DNA of 64,000 nucleotides from Nannocystis exedens (GTDB lineage Bacteria; Myxococcota_A; Polyangia; Nannocystales; Nannocystaceae), in the NCBI RefSeq assembly GCF_002343915.1, contig NZ_NETK01000001.1, positions 8,074,001 to 8,138,000 on the forward strand, in the 5' to 3' direction. The notes beneath the pieces were generated by a model. That model had not been told where the DNA came from and searched no databases. It saw only the letters and a program-made list of their open reading frames with translations. Made by a program: the position numbers and the translations under genes. This document shows positions 33,473 to 41,900 of this stretch, in pieces (position 1 is the stretch's first letter; every line of letters starts with the position of its first letter).

Positions 33473-34087
33473 TCAGGCGAGGCGCTTCGCGACCACGTCC
33501 CAGTCGACGTTGGCGAAGAAGTCCTCGATGTAGGCGGCGCGCTCGGGCGGCAGCGGCTTGCGGTAGACGGCGAAGGCGTGCTCCCACACGTCGAGCGCGA
33601 GCAGCAGGCGGCCGCTGGCCGGGTGGCCGTCCTGGTGGTCCTCGACCCAGTGGTTCCAGATCTGCCCGTTGTTCGGGTCGAGGTAGGTCAGGGCCCAGCC
33701 GACGCCCGGCATCTTGGCGACGCCGGCGAGATCGGCCCTCCACGCCTCGATGCTGCCGAACTGCGCGGTGACCGCCTTGGCGAACGGGTTGTCCGCGCGC
33801 AGCTCGCCGGCCTTCGGGGTCAGGCCGTCGAAGTAGTACTCGTGGAGGCGCATGCCGTTCCACTCCCAGCCGAGCCGGCGCTTGAGCTCCTGGAAGCTGG
33901 AGTCGCCGGTCTTGCCCTCGTTGCTCAGGCCCGCGGTCTTGGCGAACAGGGCGTTGGTGCGGTTGACGTAACCGCCGTAGAGCTTGAGGTGGACCTCGAT
34001 CTGCTCGTCGGTGATCCCGACGAGCCCCCTGAGGTGCGAATAATCCTTCGCCTTGTACTCGGCGGGCGCGTACTTGGAATCGCTCAT
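33473..34087 (-). CDS. Fe/Mn-family superoxide dismutase
   Basis: This 204-residue protein matches the Fe/Mn SOD family, which converts superoxide to peroxide and oxygen. Ligands read as His33 (VHLKLYGGYVNRTN), His82 (RLHEYYFDGL), Asp166 and His170 (DVWEHAF). The first-ligand helix is one residue shorter than in E. coli SodB and has single rather than paired His, as in a divergent subfamily. There is no signal peptide, so it is cytoplasmic. A good Shine-Dalgarno (AAGGAGAG) precedes ATG 34087, and TACCTT further upstream is a likely -10. Confidence 0.88.
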   Translation of the reverse strand: MSDSKYAPAEYKAKDYSHLRGLVGITDEQIEVHLKLYGGYVNRTNALFAKTAGLSNEGKTGDSSFQELKRRLGWEWNGMRLHEYYFDGLTPKAGELRADNPFAKAVTAQFGSIEAWRADLAGVAKMPGVGWALTYLDPNNGQIWNHWVEDHQDGHPASGRLLLALDVWEHAFAVYRKPLPPERAAYIEDFFANVDWDVVAKRLA

Positions 34088-34309
34088 CGGTCGCTCTCCT
34101 TGGCGGCCGGGAAGGTAGCACCGGTCGCGAACACGAGCGCTAGCGCACAGGGCGGGCCCGGCGCGCAGGGGCGGCATCCGGGCTTCCAGGGCATTCGGGC
34201 GTCCGATGGGCGGCGGCGGCCGGGCCGGGCCCACGAAGATCGCGGGAGCGCCGCACCTCGGGGGCGGCCGCGACGGCGGGCTCTCGCTTGACACCCCCGG
34301 GAACCCGCG

Positions 34310-34316
34310 GCTACCT
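34310..34316 (+). promoter_or_regulatory. Likely -10 (TACCTT) for rpmB
   Basis: GGCTACCTTCCCGGCC lies 30 nt before ATG 34347. The same context (TACCTTCCCGGCC) precedes the superoxide dismutase gene on the other strand. Confidence 0.4.
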
Positions 34317-34346
34317 TCCCGGCCCTCCAAAGCAAGGCCGCTCGCT

Positions 34347-34583
34347 ATGTCGCAAGTCTGTCAGGTCACCGGGAAGCGCCCTCAGGGCGGCATGAACGTG
34401 TCGCATTCGCACATCCGCACGCACAAGCGGAACATCCCCAACCTGCACCGCAAGCGCTTCTTCGTGCCGAGCGAGGACCGCTGGGTCACCCTCCGGGTCA
34501 GCGCTCACGGCCTGCGCGTGATCGACAAGCGGGGCATCGAGTCCGTGCTCGCGGAGATCCGCGCCCGCGGCGAGAAGATCTGA
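34347..34583 (+). CDS. rpmB: Large ribosomal subunit protein bL28
   Basis: This 78-residue protein has the L28 signature: CQVTGKRPQGGMNVSHSHIR, then NLHRKRFFVP, WVTLRVSAHGLRVIDKRGIE. It is a component of the 50S subunit. The usual zinc-type CxxC pairs are absent; a single Cys5 remains. It is transcribed from its own promoter between superoxide dismutase (divergent) and a kinase gene. Confidence 0.97.
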   Translation: MSQVCQVTGKRPQGGMNVSHSHIRTHKRNIPNLHRKRFFVPSEDRWVTLRVSAHGLRVIDKRGIESVLAEIRARGEKI

Positions 34584-34661
34584 GCCGGAAGAGCAGGCGA
34601 CGAGATCGCCGCCCGCTCACGCGTCCGCCCGCCGGAGCCGCGATGTAAGAAGGAAGCGCGC

Positions 34662-35879
34662 ATGGTCGAGATCCTCGTCCCGCTCTTCTTCTTCGTCACC
34701 GTGCTCGGCGTGTTGCTCGGCCCGAAGTACCTCCGCTTCAAGCACGAGCAGCGGATGAAGGAGCTCGAGGCCGGGGCCGGTGAAGCCGGCCAGCTCAAGG
34801 CCCTGATGGAAGAGCGCAAGGCGCTGCTCGCGGAGCGAAAGGCCCTCGAGCAGCGCGTGCAGTCGCTCGAGACCATCGTCTGCAACGTCGACTTCGAGCT
34901 CAACGCCAAGCTGCAGCGGCTCGCGGTCGCGACCCAGAGCATCGCCGCTCTCGGGCCGGCGCCGGCCCAGCGGGCGGCGATCTCGGCCGCGACCGGCGAG
35001 GCCGAGAGCCTGATCGCCGGCCAGGTCCGGCCCGGCCAGCGCGTCGCCAACCGCTTCGTCGTCGCCCGCCTGCTCGGCGCCGGCGGCATGGGTGCCGTCT
35101 ACCTCGCGCGCGACGAGCAGCTCGGCGAGGAGGTCGCGCTCAAGGTGGTCGCCGGCCTCGGCCTGCTCGACCCCGGCGCCGCCGATCGCCTGCGCCGCGA
35201 GGCCAGCACGGCCAGGCGGATCTCCCACCCCAACGTCGTGCGCTTGCACGACATCGGCGAGGAGAACGGCCTCTTGTTCCTGTCGATGGAGTACGTGGCC
35301 GGCGAGAGCCTCGCGGCTCGGCTCAAGCGGCTCGGGGCGATCCCCGCGGCGCAGCTGCGGCCGATCGCCGAGCAGCTGTGCGACGGCCTCGCCGCCGCGC
35401 ACGCCGCCGGCGTCATCCACCGCGACCTCAAGCCGGCCAACGTGCTGCTCGCCGGCGATCGCACGGTCAAGATCATCGACTTCGGGATCGCCCGCCCGCT
35501 GACCGAGGCCGGCATGACGGCGACCAACATGGTCGTCGGGACCCCCGAGTACATGGCGCCCGAGCAGGTCCGCGGCGGCCACGTCGACGCCCGCACCGAC
35601 ATCTACGCGCTCGGGGCGATGCTCTACCACGCGCTGACCGGCCGGCCGCCGTTCGCCGCGCCGTCGCCGATCGCGCTCGGCCTGGCCCACTGCCAGGATC
35701 CGGTGCCGGCGCCGCGGCTGCTCCGCCCCGACATCCCGGTCGAGTGGGAGGCGCTGATCCTCCGCGCGCTCGAGAAGGATCCGGCGCGCCGGTTCCAGAC
35801 CGCGGGCGAGCTGCGCGAGGTGTTCCGCGCCAGCGAGGCGCCGACCTGGCACGCCCCGGCGCCGACCGTGCGCGTGTGA
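34662..35879 (+). CDS. Membrane-anchored Ser/Thr kinase with PspB-like N-terminus
   Basis: This 405-residue protein starts with a membrane helix (ILVPLFFFVTVLGVLLG) and a coiled coil ending LEQRVQSLETIV. This arrangement resembles the phage-shock protein PspB (helix, then coiled coil ending ERIQALESIL). From about residue 125 it is a Hanks kinase: LLGAGGMGAVYLARD, ALKVV, HRDLKPANVLL, DFGIAR and PEYMAPEQV. It ends shortly after the kinase fold. AGGAAG precedes ATG 34662. The head could sense membrane stress; that is inference. A CapA-family gene converges 3 bp after its stop. Confidence 0.9.
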   Translation: MVEILVPLFFFVTVLGVLLGPKYLRFKHEQRMKELEAGAGEAGQLKALMEERKALLAERKALEQRVQSLETIVCNVDFELNAKLQRLAVATQSIAALGPAPAQRAAISAATGEAESLIAGQVRPGQRVANRFVVARLLGAGGMGAVYLARDEQLGEEVALKVVAGLGLLDPGAADRLRREASTARRISHPNVVRLHDIGEENGLLFLSMEYVAGESLAARLKRLGAIPAAQLRPIAEQLCDGLAAAHAAGVIHRDLKPANVLLAGDRTVKIIDFGIARPLTEAGMTATNMVVGTPEYMAPEQVRGGHVDARTDIYALGAMLYHALTGRPPFAAPSPIALGLAHCQDPVPAPRLLRPDIPVEWEALILRALEKDPARRFQTAGELREVFRASEAPTWHAPAPTVRV

Positions 35880-35882
35880 GCC

Positions 35883-38108
35883 TCAGCGGGCCACGTAGCG
35901 GCGGTGGGTGAACACCGCGTCCATGCGGGTGATGTTCGGCGCGACGTCGCGGAAGCGGACGAAGTCCCACTTGTTGGGGGTCGGGATCGCCTCGCCCGAC
36001 GCGACCGTGCGCTCCCACTGGATCGCGCTGACGTCGTCGAGGAAGGCGACGCCGGCGCCGCGCGGCGGCCGATCTTGCCGAAAGGACAGGTGCATCCCGC
36101 GCGCGCCGGCCGGCGGGGTGACGGTGGCCGCGAAGCGGGCCCAGTCGTAGCTGCCGGCTTTCTGGGTGAACACGACCTGCTCGCCGAGCAGCGCGGCGTC
36201 GACGAAGAAGCGCACCCGCACGACCACCTCGCCGGCCGCCTCGCCGCGCAGGTAGCCGCGGATCGTGATCGGCTTGTCGCCGTCGATCGGGACGCGGCGG
36301 CGAGTGACGAGCGAGGTGGTCTCGTCGTCGTCGGCCGCGCGCCGCAGGGCCGCGGCGCGCACGCCGTGGCGGACGGTGCGGCCCTGGACGAAGGCCGCCG
36401 CGCGCTGCTCCCAGCCGAAGGCGTCGCCGACCTCGCCGTCGACGTCGAGGTCCTCGAAGTCGCCGTGGTCGAGGAGGTCGCGGCCGAGCACGATGTCGGC
36501 GGGGACGTCGGTGTCGACGCGGGCGAGGCTGTCGGCCGGGCCGCGGCGGGCGAACGTCACCGCGCCGCTGTCGCGGCCGAGCACGGCGAGGCGCACCGGC
36601 TCGCGCGTGTCGGCGAAGGCGTAGCGGCGCGGGTCGGCGAACGCGAGCACGCGGTGACGGGAGGGGAACACGACGGCGCCGCGCAGGCCGTCGCGTTCGC
36701 CGCGGCGAACGCCGCCGGGCAGGTTGGTCGAGAGGTGGGCGACGAGCCGGCCGACGCGGGCCAGCGCCTCGCCGGCCAGCAGCCGCGGCACGTAGCCGTC
36801 GAGCCGCACGGGGATCAGCTCGACCCGCTCGACCTCGTGGCCGCCGCCGCGCGCGTCGACGTCGACGACCGCGATCACCGACTCGACGGTGTCGTGGGTG
36901 GTCTGGTCGAACAGGAAGTTGCCGAGCGACATCAGCACGAACCGCCGCGCGTCGGGCCCCTCGGCCACGCCGACGCCCTGCAGCACGTGCGGGTGATGGG
37001 CGACCACCAGGCCGGCGCCGCCGGCGATCGCGTCGACGAACAGCGCCCGCATGTCGGCGGTCGGGTAGCGGCCGTACTCGGCGCCGCCGTGCAGCATCGG
37101 CACCGCGAACGCCTCACCGGCGTCGGCGAGGAACTCGCCGAGGTTCTCGGGCGAGGCGTACAGCGCCCCGCTCTTGGCCGGGTCCTCGGCGACGAGGTGA
37201 TAGTCGGCGAGGTCGAGGCCGTCGAACCGCATCTGCGACAGCCCCAGCAGCGCGACGTCGACGTCGTGGAGCCGGCGGACGATCGCGGTGCGCCGGGCCT
37301 CGCGCTCGCTCATGCCCGCGCCGGTGCGGTCGAGCCCGGCGGCGGCGAGGAAGCCGAGCGTGTCGGCGACGCCGGGCGCGAGGAAGTCGAACACGTGGTT
37401 GTTGCCCGAGCTGACCGCGTCGACGCCGACGTTCACCAGACCCTGCACCGCGTCGGGGTGCGAGTGCAGGACGTAGGGCTTGTACGGGTGCGGCGTGTCG
37501 GGCCGATCGGTGACCACGCATTCGAGGTTGGCCACGGTGTAGTCGGCGGAGGCGAGGACGTCGCGGACGAATCGCAGCACCCGCTCGGCGTCGGCGGCGC
37601 GCGAGCCGGGGCGGATCAGGTCGCCGGGCTCGCCCTCGACGCCGTCCTCGTCGCCGTCGACGAAGCGGCGCCCGAACATGGTGTCGCCGACGAACATCAG
37701 CCGCACGCGCCACGGCCGGCGCGCGGTCATCTCGAGCTCGCCGACGTCGAGGGTGGCGAGCCGCGCCGGCCGCTGCAGGTCGATCGGGATCGATTCGCGG
37801 TAGTGCGAGCCGTGGGTGAGCCGCAGCAGCAGCGAGCGCCGCGGCAGGCCGGGCAGGAGGAAGCGTCCGTCGGGCCCGCTGACGACCCGGGGCGGTCGCC
37901 TGGTCGCCGCGAAGTCGACCGCCTCGACGGTGACGCCGACGAGCGGCCGCCCGTCGCGGTCGACGATCCGCCCGCGCAGCCGCAGCGCGCCGTCGGCCGC
38001 CGCGCTGAGCACCGGCTCGGGTGCGGCCCGCACCGACACGGTCGCGAGGGCGGTCGCACCGGCGAAAAGCAGCGGGCCGAGGCGTCGCGCGAGCAGCGAG
38101 TGGTCCAT
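35883..38108 (-). CDS. CapA-family (poly-gamma-glutamate capsule type) metallophosphatase-like protein, secreted
   Basis: This 741-residue protein has a signal peptide (LLFAGATALATVSVRAAP), a carboxypeptidase-regulatory-like beta domain (about 45-125: LRGRIVDRDGRPLVGVTVEA) and a CapA/PGA_cap domain (about 135-480). The latter shows VRLMFVGDTMFGRR, YTVANLECVVTD, DAVSSGNNHVFD, HGGAEYGRYP and VAHHPHVLQGV, the metal-binding pattern of calcineurin-like enzymes. The last 180 residues look like a jelly-roll carbohydrate-binding domain (DLLDHGDFEDLDVDG). ATG 38108 is chosen because it starts the signal. It is much longer than usual CapA proteins (about 400). Its true role here is unknown. Confidence 0.82.
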   Translation of the reverse strand: MDHSLLARRLGPLLFAGATALATVSVRAAPEPVLSAAADGALRLRGRIVDRDGRPLVGVTVEAVDFAATRRPPRVVSGPDGRFLLPGLPRRSLLLRLTHGSHYRESIPIDLQRPARLATLDVGELEMTARRPWRVRLMFVGDTMFGRRFVDGDEDGVEGEPGDLIRPGSRAADAERVLRFVRDVLASADYTVANLECVVTDRPDTPHPYKPYVLHSHPDAVQGLVNVGVDAVSSGNNHVFDFLAPGVADTLGFLAAAGLDRTGAGMSEREARRTAIVRRLHDVDVALLGLSQMRFDGLDLADYHLVAEDPAKSGALYASPENLGEFLADAGEAFAVPMLHGGAEYGRYPTADMRALFVDAIAGGAGLVVAHHPHVLQGVGVAEGPDARRFVLMSLGNFLFDQTTHDTVESVIAVVDVDARGGGHEVERVELIPVRLDGYVPRLLAGEALARVGRLVAHLSTNLPGGVRRGERDGLRGAVVFPSRHRVLAFADPRRYAFADTREPVRLAVLGRDSGAVTFARRGPADSLARVDTDVPADIVLGRDLLDHGDFEDLDVDGEVGDAFGWEQRAAAFVQGRTVRHGVRAAALRRAADDDETTSLVTRRRVPIDGDKPITIRGYLRGEAAGEVVVRVRFFVDAALLGEQVVFTQKAGSYDWARFAATVTPPAGARGMHLSFRQDRPPRGAGVAFLDDVSAIQWERTVASGEAIPTPNKWDFVRFRDVAPNITRMDAVFTHRRYVAR

Positions 38109-38291
38109 GGCGTTTTGTGAAGGATGGATCGCGGCGCCCACGCGACCAGTGAGCGACGGCGCGCGGTCAAGCCCCGGGTGTCACCATTGCCGGTGGAATG
38201 ATGGGTGGCGCGAGTCCGCGCGCCCAGGTGGCGAGCACGGCGGCTGTCACCTTTTTCGTCGGCGCCCGTAAAGCGAGGCGACGGAGACAAC

Positions 38292-38834
38292 ATGCTGCGC
38301 ACCACCATCGCCTCGCTCGCCCTGCTCCTCGGCACCCTCACCGGCTGCCAAACCGAACCCGACATCCAGGCCCGCGCGGCCGAGCTCGCCGATATGCCCG
38401 GCGTGGCGGTCAAGATCGCCGGCGCCGACCTCGACCACACCCAGGTCCATGCGATCGCCAAGCACCTCGAGGCCAAGGCCGTGGACACCGGGGCGGCGAT
38501 GGTGCGGATGAAGAAGGACGATCAGGGCGGGTCGTCGCTCGAGATCGAGCTGTACGCGAAGTCGCTGCCCCCGGCCGAGGCGCTGACCGCCGACCTCAAG
38601 ACGACCTTCCCGGCCCTTGCGGACGCGACGATCACGACCGCCCCCGCGGCGGGCCAGGTCGGCGACCTGCCGGCGATCGAGGTGAGCAAGGAGCTCTCGC
38701 CCGAGGAGGCGAAGCAGGAGATCCTCGACCAACTCCAGGCCGACGGCGTCGACGGCCACGTGGACGTGCAGATCCAGGACGGCGCCGACGGCCGTCGGAT
38801 CGAGGTCAAGATCGAGAAGCAAGAGGTCCACTGA
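38292..38834 (+). CDS. Small lipoprotein with a C-terminal domain shared with the anti-sigma protein
   Basis: This 180-residue protein has a lipoprotein signal (LALLLGTLTGC) and a soluble alpha/beta part. Its end (GVDGHVDVQIQDGADGRR, then IEVKIEKQ) closely matches the end of the protein at 43923-44669 (GFRGDAEVEISDDGAGRR, then EIKIRIQ). Both probably hold the same small domain. GGAG precedes ATG 38292. No known family is recognised. Confidence 0.7.
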   Translation: MLRTTIASLALLLGTLTGCQTEPDIQARAAELADMPGVAVKIAGADLDHTQVHAIAKHLEAKAVDTGAAMVRMKKDDQGGSSLEIELYAKSLPPAEALTADLKTTFPALADATITTAPAAGQVGDLPAIEVSKELSPEEAKQEILDQLQADGVDGHVDVQIQDGADGRRIEVKIEKQEVH

Positions 38835-38921
38835 TCACCGAATGTCGATAGCCGCGGCGGCGCCTCGGCCTCGCTTCCGCGGAGCGAGAAATGGAGGCAG
38901 TCGCGGCGCCTCGATCTCGCT

Positions 38922-41900
38922 TCAGTCGTCGTCACCGGCCGGCGCTCGCTCGCGCCGGCCGGTGCTCGTGCGCTTGGCGGTCTTGCGTTTCGCCGCCTTG
39001 CGCCCGGCTCCGGTCGGACGGCCGGGGCGCCGGCGCCGGGTCGCCGACCCGGCTTTCTTCGTCGGCGACTGCTTCGGCAGCATCAGCCCGGCGGCCGTCA
39101 TGTCGTGCGATTTGCCGGCGGGCGTCAGCGTCGCGCGCTCGAACGGGATGACCTTGCCGCGCTTGGTGAACGAGGCCTCCTCGAGGGTCACGAGGCCCGC
39201 GGCGACCAGGCCGCCGAGCAAGTGCTCGAACGAGCGGCGATCGACGTCGCCGTCGGGAAAGGTGTCGCGGTGGAGCCGGCCGGTGGCCTGGCCGTCTTTT
39301 TGGGCCAGCGCGGCGAGGAGGCGCGACGCGTGGACCTGTTCGCTCGGGCTGGGGGCGCGGAACTCCTGGGCGATGCACCGATCGGGAGCACAGCCGTCGC
39401 AGATCCCGCAAGGCTCGCCGCGGTCCTCCTGGTCGCCGAAGTGGCGGACGAGCCGCACCATCCGGCAGCCGTGGCCCTCGGCGAAGCGGGCCATGCCCTC
39501 GAGCTGGACCTGCTTGTGCTCGCGCTGGGCGGCGTAGCCGGCCTTCCAGGTCGGCGCGCCCTTGCTGATCGCGTCCTCGCCGCTCTCGAGCGCGCCGCCG
39601 TGGATGACCAGCTTCTCGAGGGCGCGCTCGAACGCCTCGCGGCCGGCGCGGCTGCGTCTCTTGGTGAGGGCCGCGCGGTTCGTCGGCGTGTTCGGCAGCT
39701 TCTTGAAAATCTTCTCGAGCTCGAGCGGATCGGGGTAGTCGCGCTCGTGGAAGAATTCATGGGTCTTGCGATCGACGTAGGCGTGGAACAGCACCGCCCG
39801 CGCGGGCGCGCCGTCGCGGCCGGCGCGCCCGATCTCCTGATAATAGCCCTCGAGGCTGCCGGGCAGCGCCGCGTGGACGATCGTGCGCACGTCGGCCTTG
39901 TCGATGCCCATGCCGAACGCGGTGGTGGCGACGATGACTTCGCGCTGGCCGGCCAGGAAGGCCGCCTGGACGCGATCGCGGTCGTCGTTGCTCATGCCGG
40001 CGTGGTAGGCGGCGGCGAGCCGCGGACCGAGCGCGTCGGCCAGCTCCTCGGCGCTCTTGCGGGTGGCGGCGTAGACGATCGCGGGCCGGCGCGCGCGCTC
40101 GGACAAGAGCTCACAGATCGCCGCGGCGCGCTCGCCCGGGTTGCGGGCGATGACCTCGATGGCGATGTTGGTGCGGCGAAAGCCGTGGATGAAGCGTTTG
40201 GCGTCGCGCAGGCCGAGCTGGGCGACGATGTCGTCCTGGACGGTGGGCGTGGCGGTCGCGGTCAGGGCGATGATCGGCGCCGGGCGCAACGCGGGCAGCC
40301 GCTGGCCGAGCATGCGATAGTCCGGGCGAAAGTCGTGGCCCCATTGCGAGATGCAGTGGGCCTCGTCGACGGCGATCAACGCCGGGGTGCGCCGGGCGAG
40401 CATCTCCGGGAAGCCAGGCACCCGCAGGCGCTCGGGTGCGATGAACAGGAAGTCGAGCGCGCCGGCGAGGTAATCGAGGCACGCCTGGCGTGATTCGGCG
40501 CGGCTGCGGCCGGAGTGGATCCGCTCGGCGCGAAAGCCCTGGGCCGCGAGCCGGGTCGCTTGATCTTCCATCAGGGCGATGAGCGGGCTTATCACCAGAG
40601 TGGTGCCGCCGCGGGCGATGCCGGGTAACTGATAGCAGAGCGACTTGCCGGCCCCCGTCGGCATGACGAGCAGGAGATCGCGGCCGAGCGTGGCGGCGCG
40701 ACAGACGGCCTCCTGGTAGGGGCGAAAGCCGGAGAAGCCGAACCGCGAGCGCAACAGGCCGAGCAGGTCGTCGCCCCGGGCGCGGGAAGCCGCGTCGAGC
40801 GGCTCGCTCGCAGCGATGCGCGGAGGCGCGGGGGCCCTCTCGATGCGGTCGCTCGCGGGTGGGCGGTGAGGCGAGGTCGCGGGTGCGGTCTCGAAGAGGT
40901 CGCGCGCGGAGCTGCGGCGAGGCGCGGGCGCCGAAGAGACTTCGGAGAGGTCGCTCGCCGTTCCGCGTCGAGGCGAGGCCGCAGGTGAGGCTTCATGGGG
41001 CTCACTCGCAGCGATGCGGCGAGGTGCGAGCGCGGGGGAGGTTTCGACGCGGTCGATCGTGGTTCCGCGGCGCAGAGGAGGCTCGTCTCGCTCGCTCTCG
41101 CCGAGAGGCCGAGACGCGAAGAGGTCGCCCGTGGTCCCGCGGCGAGGGGTCGTCGCGGAAGACGGCTCGGAGGGCGCGCTCGCTCGCGCGCGAGGCGGGG
41201 TGGTCGCGGGGACGGAAGCGAAGAGGTCGCCCGGGGTTTCGCGGCGAGGAGGGGGCGACGCCTGGATCGGCTCGCTCGCAGGGGGGCGTCGAGACGAGGT
41301 CGAGGCAGTGGAAGCGAAGAGGTCGCCTGGAACGCGGCGGGGAGGGAGCGTCGCGAACGATGCGCCGTCGGCCTCGCTCGCGGCGATGCGAGGGGCGGGC
41401 GAGAGGGAGCGAGAATCAAGGCCGTCGAGCGAGGTCCCGGGGCGCGACGCGGTCACGGAGGACGCCTCGGGCTCGTCGCTCGCAGCAATGCGGCGAGGCG
41501 GGCCCGCGGGCGCGGTCGTGAGGAGATCACGAGTGATTCTCCGGCGCGGCGCGGTCGTGGTGGAGGCAGCCATGGGATCGCTCGCCGCGGGGGGGCGAGA
41601 CGCAGGCGCCGAAGGAGCCTCGGCCGCGTCGCTCGCAGCAATGCGGCGAGGCGGGCTCGCGGGCGCGGTCGCGAAGAGATCACCGCTGATTCTCCGGCGA
41701 GGCGCGGTCGTGGTGGAGGCAGCCATGGGATCGCTCGCCGGTCGGCGGTGAGACGCAGGCGCCGAAGGAGCCTCGCTCGGGCGCGCAGGGCGGGGGCGGG
41801 GCTCGTTCGCGCCGTCCGGGGGGCTCGGGAGCGGGCCGCCGGTGACGCGGGCGACGACGGTGGTGACGAACGATTCGATCGCCGCCATGAAGGTCGAAAG

